A DNA stretch of 64,000 bases from Sabellastarte sp. h YS-2021 (Eukaryota; Annelida; Polychaeta; Sabellida; Sabellidae). A program made the position numbers and the translations under genes. How positions within the stretch are numbered: the stretch's first letter is position 1; each line of letters begins with the position of its first letter. Below, in pieces: positions 55,782 to 64,000 of this stretch. The stretch is taken from NCBI GenBank assembly GCA_964017235.1, contig OZ024935.1, forward strand, positions 6,076,001-6,140,000. The letters are read 5' to 3'. The notes beneath the pieces were generated by a model. It was not told the origin of the DNA. It saw only the letters and a program-made list of their open reading frames with translations, and searched no databases.

Positions 55782-56495
55782 CTTGCAAAATCTAAAGTTG
55801 AGTTGATGTCCCTCTGATAACTGCAATGGAAAAACATTTGATCCGGTACATTACTCATAGCTATCATTAAACTGTAAGCAACTCATTTATGTGCAGTTAT
55901 AATTACAATTATTATACTTTAATGATAAATCTGTCAACCTGATAGGTTGAAGTATGATCTAATGGCACTTTATGGTTATATCCATATTTTATTGGCCATA
56001 TCACCATATCACCTTCAGTGGCTCTTAACTCCTGTGAAGACCAGAAATTACTCTACACAAATAAGTATATTTTCAAACAAATGGTTGACCATTGATGAGG
56101 ACTTTATGAACTGAACTTTCAATAGGTTATAATATGTTGCATAAGTCATTCGCATGGTATACAGACTTTGAAATCAGATCTCTTATATAATATTTCTATC
56201 TCCAGATAGTTATTCAGTATTAATAAAACTTTATTTGAGGTATTCAAACAACTATTAAGCAAAGTATTTCTTTCTATTTGCATAATATGGTTAAATAAAC
56301 AGAACAAAAAAATATAATGTGACGTTTTAACAGTACTTAATACCCTAGGCCAGGTCTGTATATAGCTAGAGAGCCATGGGTCAAATCCAATGGCATTATT
56401 TGAGTCATTTTCTGTGCATATGATTTTACAAAATAGTTAGAAATAGGATACCAGAGTTACAAAATCAGGGAAACTTGATAACAGTACAGTATCAA
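55782..56495. other. Upstream region of the C1q gene, nothing recognised
   Basis: This should contain the C1q gene promoter (minus strand), but I see no clear TATA box near 55810-55850. The rest is AT-rich without repeats. Confidence 0.3.
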
Positions 56496-56499
56496 TCAA

Positions 56500-58860
56500 T
56501 CAGTTGTCCAAGTGCTTAATCTCAGTATCTACGGATTCTAAGGCACAACATCCAGTTTGTAAGGCATAAATCATCAAGACATTAGACATGTTCCAAGTCC
56601 TCAGGGTGGATATAATGTGAGTGTACTTTAAAGCAGCAGTGACAAACCCTGCAAGAGCATTTTGAACATATTGGAGCCTTGTAGCATTACAGAATGACAA
56701 ACTGCGACATAGAGAATTTCAATAATCCAAACGACTACTGACCAGAGCATTTGCAATCACCACTGATGTATCAACAGAAAGAAACCTCCTGATACAATGA
56801 AGGTCCCTGAGACTAATAAAACAAGATTTGATGATAGAATTTACGTGATTGGTGAAACTAATTTTGCATCAAACAGAACACCCAAATTGCATACAACATC
56901 TGTTGGAGAGAGACAATTACCCAGGATATTGACAGGAAATGAGTTACTGAGCCATTTGTATCTGTCTTTGGCACCAAAGACTATGAATTCTGTTTTATCA
57001 GGATTTAGCTTGAGTTTGTTTTCAGACATTCAGACCTGAATATCATTCAAACAGGATTTAAGACGGTCAAAGGACCTGGGACTATCATTAGGGGATAAGT
57101 GAATGAACAGCTGAGTATCGTCAGCATAGAAATGGTATTTAACGCCAGTATATTTTCTGATGACTTGACCAAAAGGTTATATTTTCTGATGACTTGACCA
57201 AAAAGTGTTGTATAGATGGAAAACAGAAGAGGACCTAAGACAGAACCTTGGGGGACTCCAAACTTCAATTTGAACAAATTCGAAAGACTGGAACCAATCT
57301 TTACTGACTGAAAACGATCCTGGTAGGATCTACACCATTTTAGTGTTGATCCAGCAAAGCCAAAACCTAGCTGACAAACAGGATAGGAGTGTGTCATGAT
57401 CGATAGTATCGAAAGCCGTGGGCAGGTCAAGTAGCACCAGTGCTGTAAGCATGCCCTTGGACAGAGATAAGTGAATCTCATTTTGATGCACAACAAGGCA
57501 GTTTCTGTTGAGCGCCCCACCTTGTAGGCTGACTGGAAAGTGTTACCAAGATCATGAGAATCCATGTGAGATCTAATTTGGGCAGCCACAAATCGCTCAA
57601 CCAATTTTGACAAGAAGCTAAGACCAGACACCGGTCGTTAGCTCTTCAAGTCCTCTTTTGAAAGGATCGACTTTTTGAGGAGAGGTGTGACAATAGCCTG
57701 TTTAAAAGGATTTGGGAAAATGCCATTTTTGAGGGACAAGTAAACCAGTTTTGTCAATGAAGGGAGAAGGATGTCTCCACATTGTTTCAGAGTATGTGTG
57801 GGACATGGATCTAGAGAGCAAGTTTTAGAAGGGGCTTCCTTGATAAACTTGAGGACTTCACTATCAGTGACAACTCAAAAGGAACTGAAAGTTGGCAGCT
57901 CCTTGTCTGGGTGAAGAAACTTATATCGGGTATATTTGAAGGTGTCTCGGATCTTTTTAATCTTATCAATGAAAAACGAACCAAATCTATTTGCTAATGA
58001 TTTTTCATCAACAAAGGAAGGGAGGACAGTGGAATTTGGCCGTCACAAAATTCTATTCAGTGTCTGCCATAGCTTCTTACCATCACCGCAATTTTCACTA
58101 ACTAGATCATGGTAGAAACGCCCCTTGTTTCTCTTTAGAATGTGGTTACATCTGTTTATTTGCCGTCAAAGACCGGAATGATTTACAGATTTGTTTCTTC
58201 TCGAAGCACATTCATACTGGCTTCTCATGCACTTGGCCACTCTATACTAGTCAGTTATCCAGTTTGGCGCTGGTTTAATGAGCTGTTTAGTCTTTACTGG
58301 GGCATGAATATCTAGGAGGCCAGACAAACCAGACATGTACTGTTCATGCAATAAATCAATGTCATCAGATGGTGAACGTACAAACGGAATGGCCAGGTGG
58401 TCACTTCTGAATTTATCAATATTCAATTTCTGCATTGGAGTATCCGAAGATGGAAAGTCAACCACACAAGAGATCATTTTGTGATCACTTATGAAGCCTG
58501 AGCCTTTTACATCAGAATTGCAGAAAACTCGAATGGAGCCATCAGCATGTCTAACGTATGACAATGAAGGCGAGTTGGAAAATCAATGTATTGGGACAGA
58601 CAGCAAGAATCAATGATTAAAATTCAGAGACTGCTGGAGACATAGTGTCGACATGAAAATTAAAGTCACCACAAATGACAAAGGAGGAGGATAAAGAAGG
58701 CAAAAACCCACATATGACAGAAAATCTTCAAAAAGTTTTACAACAGATGAGGCAGGGGGCCGGTAAACGACCCTAAGAAACATGCGACACCCGTCGAGAG
58801 TGAGAGAGACAGTGTGATTTACAAGGGAGGAGAAATCAACATTTAGCAGTAACATGATTT
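56500..58860 (-). mobile_element. L2-like LINE, endonuclease and reverse transcriptase, decayed
   Basis: Minus-strand pieces in order: MLLLNVDFSSLV and MFLRVVYRPPASSVVKLFED (58855-58700, endonuclease), SGFISDHKMISCVVDFPS and LLDIHAPVKTKQLIKPAPNW (58500-58250, endonuclease end), SFLSKLVERFVAAQIRSHM, TFQSAYKVGRSTETALLC and FGVPQGSVLGPLLF (57630-57230, polymerase). A YADDTQLFIHL site lies in another frame near 57130, then MSENKLKLNPDKTEFIVFGA (57029). The last part, to 56500, has diverged beyond the HWLPV motif. A 29-bp tandem duplication (57149-57177, 57178-57206) shifts the frame just before the active site. It is the most complete L2-like copy here but has many breaks. Confidence 0.85.
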
Positions 58861-60290
58861 TGTAGTGGACAAAATGTTTTTACCAGCACAACCTTAATTG
58901 TTAACAGTCGTTAAGTGTTTGGGCTGTTAATGATACATGAAGTGCTGCTGGAAGCATATTACTATTATTATTAGCTGCAAGTTATCATATTTACCATATT
59001 TTAACATAAGGACCATAAACAAAATGCTCAAATTTAGAAGATTTTCTAATTAAGGAGACTTAACCATGTTATTATAATTAAGGGCAATTGCTGCTTTTGT
59101 CAGTGTGCATATATATTTGGCAGTGAAAACAGGATAATCTAAAACAAGCATCTGAGAGTCTTTCCCTCTATGTGTGTTTATGTGTGGTTACACAAGTCCT
59201 TGTGTCTTGTAGATTATATGCTGGTGACAGAAAAAGAAGCAATTTATTTGGTAAAACCTATAGCCATTTGCCCTGCATGTACATTATGTGTGGTATGTTG
59301 ATAAAATGAATTGAAGGTTCATTTCCCCAGAGTTTTATAAAGTCTTGTAGTATCAGCTAGTTATTTCAACAGGAGAACTAGCGTGACACCTACTGCAAAG
59401 GCTATGTAAAACCGGGAATTTTATTATTTTTATTTGTTTCATTATTTTACACTTTAATATATTGTAAAATATACTGTGTCAAAACTCCATTTTTATATTG
59501 TTCAAAATCTACAATATTAGAAATACACAATAAATATCTGAGAGAAAACTTGGCAACTGTTTTTGATGTTGCAAGGCCTGATACCACAACACTATTTATC
59601 TGATTAATTGTGTATAAAAGTCCTTTTCATTTGTAATAATATAACAAAAATGAATTTATAATTTCTGGTCTTTGTTTAAAAAATATTATTTTTTTCCAAT
59701 ATAACCAAAGAAAGTGGGTAAGTTTGTAAACTATATTTTTGACTGGTAAACGACCCTAAGAAAGTATGGTGCTATCAACACATAAGTAAAAATAGTTGTA
59801 ATGACATAATTTATTAAAATATATTGTCAAAATATGCCGCTATTTGTGCAATTTTATTCAATATTACTGAAATTAAGTACCATAATAAGGCCATCAAACA
59901 TTTTGCAACTGGTTAAAATTTTATGTGTAAAAAAGCATAGGATTCCAAATTTGCTGAGTCAGCATTTATTAATTTTTTACAGCACATATAGGGCTTGCTT
60001 CATAGATTTCTCAGTATTTGTGCCTTGACCCCCACTGTTTATATTTATTGATATTGTGTAGATTTTATTCCAATAAAATATTACAAAATCCTTAACATTA
60101 GATTTTTTTGTTATTTTTAATCAGATATTCAGTCACATTATTGAAATTCTATAAGGTATCAGGTATCCATCTGTTTACAAACTTGTGGGTTTTAAGACAC
60201 ACCATCCTAATCATAATACATAAATCAGAAGTCCTAACACTGTCACCAGGAGATCATCAGTGTTTGATAGTAAGAAACACTAAGGAGGGA
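58861..60290. other. AT-rich, no gene seen
   Basis: The only notable detail is ggtaaacgaccctaagaaa at 59745, identical to 19 bases of the LINE endonuclease region at about 58762. No open frame or repeat is supported. Confidence 0.35.
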
Positions 60291-60299
60291 AAGTCTTCT

Positions 60300-61020
60300 G
60301 AATCAATTAGGTTTTAAGTCGCCTTTCGAAACATAATAATATAGGAGCAGTTCGAATTTCCAGTGGCATATCATTCCAGAGTTTTTGAGCTTCATTTGAG
60401 AGACACTTGTTGAAATGAACTTTAGATTAAAACTGAAGAGCTGTAGGAGGGAACTTTGAGAAACATTTTTTCTGGATTGCTACATCTTCTTTTAACAGCA
60501 GATATGTATAAACAAAATATGGGGCAAAATATTTTGGCTTGTCAGTGGAAAGGTATTTATGTGTCAGTAACAGGGTTTTGAAAATGATTCGTTGTTTAAC
60601 AGGAAGCCAGTGGAGAGATTTTAAGGTTGGCATGAGAAATGACATGAGAAAATCGGGAAACACCATAGACAAACAATAATCCAAACGACTGATGACTAAT
60701 GCATTTGCTACAATGACTGAGGTGTCATATGAGAGAAACCGTTGGATACAATGCAAATCTCAAAGGTTAGCAAAATAGGATTTAATGACAGAATTTATAT
60801 GATTGGTAAAACTAAATTTAGAATCAAACAATACACCCAAAATACAAAAAAGGAACATCTGTTGGGGAGAGGAAGTTTCCCAAAATGTTCACATTGAAGG
60901 AATCTTTGAGCAGTTTAAACTTATACATAGAACCAAAGACCATAAATTCTGTATTTTTTCAGGATTTAATTTAAGCTTTATTTCAAACATCCAGGTATGG
61001 ATGTCATTCAAATAGATATT
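60300..61020 (-). mobile_element. L2-like LINE, C-terminal fragment
   Basis: From 61015 downward the minus strand reads the FMVFGSMYKFKLL equivalent of the NPDKTEFIVFG segment, then RFLSYDTSVIVANALVISRL, then LKSLHWLPVKQRIIFKTLLL and DKPKYFAPY (60756-60500). The closing WNDMPLEIRTAPILLCFERR is in another frame (60375-60310). The stretch 60780-61015 aligns closely with 56820-57060, so both belong to one family. 5'-truncated and frameshifted. Confidence 0.82.
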
Positions 61021-63230
61021 TTCATTATTACTACTTTAAGTATATTATTTTTACTCACAGTCGTGAAACACATGATGTTTATAACGACAACTAGCAGGTA
61101 ACACTGCATGTTTGGTATGTCTGTGCAGGTAATCTAAGATTAAGTGCTTAACACACTAGCAAAGGAACACAGAGGAATTGGGTTCCATCCCAAATACAGA
61201 CATCTACATAGTGCCTTGGATGACAACTAAAATGGCAGTCCTCTGTCAGTGAATCCTGTCCCTAATGGCAGGCTAAAGAACCTCAGAGACAATGAGAAAT
61301 CATAATCCCTGAGTCTTTCAGTTAGGGGTATATCAGTCACTAATTCTTGGGCTGTACTTGTGCACTCACATAGGTCTTTGAGTCAGCTAGTAGTGGTGAT
61401 ATAGTGATGTCTGTTAGCATGCAATGCTATAAACACATATTTTATATGGTATATGTCATTAATAGCCATTAAGAGCCATTTATATTCTTTATTGGAACTG
61501 ATGACAGTAAACTGTGATGGTTGAAATACTAGAGTGGCTAAATACTTTTGTCGAATACAAATTCTGTCTAATAGAGGTGTTTTCTTAAAACATACATTAC
61601 TTTCTTTATTTACTTTCAGTTTCATTTTTGATGTACTCAACATGGCTGGAACGTACTCTGAATTAATTACAGAAGATAGTTCTGATTAAAAGGGTTTTTT
61701 GTTTGACTTGATATGGATTTGGGATAATTCAAATTACTTCATAAAATAGACAAGTCTGTGCCATTTATTCATCACTTGCTAAGATATAATTTTGTATCAC
61801 TCACTACAGATAATTAGTGTTTTAAATTCAATAACAAGTGACCTTTTTCATATTTCAGCAACAAGGTGTTCCAAATAATTATGTTTTACATATCATTAGA
61901 TAGACATTTAGCTTCTAGTTTTATTGAATAAAAATATTATCACAAAATGAATAGAAATTCGAAATTATAATTATTGTCCTATATATGTGGCATCCTGTTT
62001 GGCATTACTTATTGAAATAGAACATATTTTAATTATTATCCATAAAAAATTATGGATAATAAAAGTCAAACATCTTTCATTAGAAACTTTAAATCAGCTG
62101 TGAAGATAAACAATATCAAACTTGTGCTAAACACTGCAATAATATTGCCATCTTCAATTTTTATTTCTTCATTTCTTATCATATGTCATTCAGGGAGCTT
62201 TCACCTATTGCAACACGTCTAAATAATGTGTTATTTATGATGAGTTAGAAAATAACTTGTTTCTTGAAGGCATTTAGTCAACTAAAGGTCTTCGAAAGTG
62301 TTTTTAATGTGAACCAGTAGCCTAGGTTTTGTTACATAAAACTTTTATTGTAGCTAGTTTATATTTATTTCAAAAGTTGTACGTAAGTCACTTCTTGTCC
62401 CACAAAGTAACCATTTTGATGTACATTTTTAGATATATCATCCAATAAAATACAATATTTCCATCATTGAATTCAGATAATATGCTATGTCTCTAAAACT
62501 CTAAAACCTAATCTACTTGTTATACATAAATTGTTATAATCTTACAACAATTAGTTAGACTGATCATTGCTAAACTACTTGTAACTGGTTAGGCCACAAA
62601 ACTGAAATTGCTTGTACAACCTACCTTGCTCTGTGAACTGACTTTCTTGATTTCATTAAAAATCCTCTCTTCATATAAGTTTGAGCAAGTCTTGGGGTTA
62701 GCTGAAACACAATGTTCCCAATTATTGTGTTAATGTATGTTTCTGGGAATTCCTTTTGTTATATTTGGGTAAACTATGCTTAACAAAGGCTCCTGTTTTT
62801 GTGTTACTGTGGAAGGCAGGCATACATCAAGCTTTGAATATGCCTGTGTATTTGAAATATAAAAATAGAAACTTAAGAAGAAAGAAATAGTTTTTCTGGC
62901 CTATTGGTGTGAATTTAGACATGAAAATTAAATGTGGTTTCAGAAAAAGAGTAATCAATTTTTACTTTTTACATGAAGAAGTGTACTCTAAATAAATCAA
63001 GTGAACTATTTAATAATTTTAAATAATCACACAAAAATATAACAATGAAAAGAATCTCAACATGTGTCATTGTTTGACCGACATGTTTATGTTCTTTCTG
63101 CTGAAACAGTGAGCAGGCAAAGTAACACTCAACAATATGCTTATATCAATTAGTTATTTGTCCTTTTGTTATTTTCCAGGTATTGCTTAGATCAGTGATG
63201 GGTGATGTTAATGAAAGTTAGACTGGTTAG
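61021..63230. other. AT-rich, no gene seen
   Basis: No frame, splice pattern or repeat structure that I can support. The small frame at 61643-61383 (-) has no recognisable motif. Confidence 0.35.
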
Positions 63231-63234
63231 GACT

Positions 63235-63846
63235 AAATCTAAATGTAATGTAGGTATGCCGCCACACGACTAAGGCTCCCGATTAAGGATTTTGGGGGGT
63301 TGGTTTGAAATATTTGCTTAGTCCCAGACCTTCTGTAAGGGTCGGTTTTGGTCGGTTGAGGCCGTGTGAAAAATCAAACATGTTTGATATTTCTCACAAC
63401 TACAACCAATTCATATTTCCCGCCCACAACAAAATGTCCAGTCCCATGCGTCCTCAGGCCTCCTCAGACCCAAATTTACACAGTGATGTGTTGTCCCAAG
63501 CCGCCTGCGACCCTTAGTCCCAGACCTCCCTAGCTTAGTCCCAGGAAGCCGGTTGTTAGTCCCCGACTCATATATGATGCGTATGAATTTCATGTGTGTG
63601 AAAGTGAATCGGTTCCATTAGTCCCAGGAAGACTCAGACCGTCTGCGGTTTCCTGGGACCCAAAAATCAAGGTCTGGGACTAACCCCCGACTAAGGGTAA
63701 CTGACTCTTACCGATTCAAGCCGGCATCCTCAGGATGCCTGGGACAACACAAATTTAGTCTTTGACGGTCTGAGGATGCCCCAGGAGGCCTGGGACTAAC
63801 AACTGATTAAGAACCGACTCTTTTCCACGCGTCTGAGGTCTGGGAC
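63235..63846 (+). repeat. Repeat-rich leader of the right element
   Basis: TTAGTCCCAG occurs at 63318, 63514, 63535 and 63618. Its complement CTGGGACTAA (or CTGGGACTAT) occurs at 63674, 63790 and 63840. Most copies are extended to CCAGACC or CCAGGAAG. A palindrome AAATATCAAACATGTTTGAT (reversed form) lies at about 63372-63396, next to ttgtgag and aactacaacc, which matches the left leader at 4985-5020. G+C content is well above the neighbouring sequence. The block runs up to a TATA box at 63847. Likely protein-binding sites, by inference. Confidence 0.75.
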
Positions 63847-63877
63847 TATATAAGCGACCGCGCACATATTCTCATTG
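63847..63877 (+). promoter_or_regulatory. TATA box and initiator of the right element
   Basis: TATATAA (63847-63853) lies 25 nt before TCATTG (63872-63877), a good initiator-like match at the right spacing. Downstream sequence (GCGCACATATT, GAGAGAC) parallels the minus-strand sequence below the TATA box at 4557. Transcription would run rightward out of the window, where a MADF-type gene is expected by analogy. Confidence 0.6.
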
Positions 63878-64000
63878 TTACTGACTGTTTGGCTACTGAG
63901 AGACGTGTGTCACTGATTTGTAGTGGTTTTCAGTTTTTTAAATATATTGTACTTGAGCTTAAGGCAAATTTAACAGTTAGGAGACACATACTATTTTTTA

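Overview
The window reads as nuclear DNA of an AT-rich, repeat-laden invertebrate. A mollusc, most likely a bivalve, is my best guess. The grounds are intron-containing genes with GT-AG splice sites, a very small secreted C1q-domain gene (a family hugely expanded in bivalves), tRNA-derived SINEs, and L2-like LINE, Penelope-like, DIRS-like and hAT elements side by side. The species call is inference. No bacterial operons, rRNA, free-standing tRNA genes or CRISPR arrays were seen.

Only two host genes can be reconstructed from splice signals and phase. At 30120-34822 (+) four exons encode a macro domain of the PARP9/PARP14 kind, ending in a stop codon; the N-terminal part is not found. At 54223-55781 (-) two exons encode a signal peptide followed by a C1q domain, about 162 residues in all. 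A third coding-like stretch at 22130-23178 (+) is unrecognised and broken in frame, once by a 10-bp tandem duplication. A coding-like block at 28349-28651 (+) is also unassigned.

The rest is mostly transposon strata. Left edge (0.5-5.1 kb): a decayed minus-strand gene with a MADF (Myb/SANT-like) domain, interrupted by a 607-bp MITE with a 3-bp target duplication and by a hAT-like element with an 8-bp duplication, and preceded by a TATA box and a repeat-rich leader. The same leader architecture returns in the opposite orientation at the right edge (63.23-63.99 kb), so both window ends appear to carry copies of one element family. 5.8-10.5 kb: L2-like LINE pieces, one split by a second LINE, and a Tx1/L1-like LINE tail. 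12.6-14.9 kb: a complete hAT-like element with an internal 223-bp tandem array and a BED zinc-finger remnant. 18.0-20.5 kb: a composite element with two internal tandem arrays (about 155 bp and 147 bp), whose outer parts recur at 48.56-50.69 kb. 23.8-28.0 kb: a Penelope-like element split by an L2-like LINE. 38.9-41.6 kb: a DIRS-like retroelement on the minus strand. 42.2-48.4 kb: one minus-strand LINE split by a DIRS-like element with long inverted repeats and by a SINE. 56.5-61.0 kb: two more decayed minus-strand L2-like LINEs.

The mobile elements do not work together as a pathway. What they offer is a readable order of insertions: target-site duplications and interrupted reading frames show which element landed in which.
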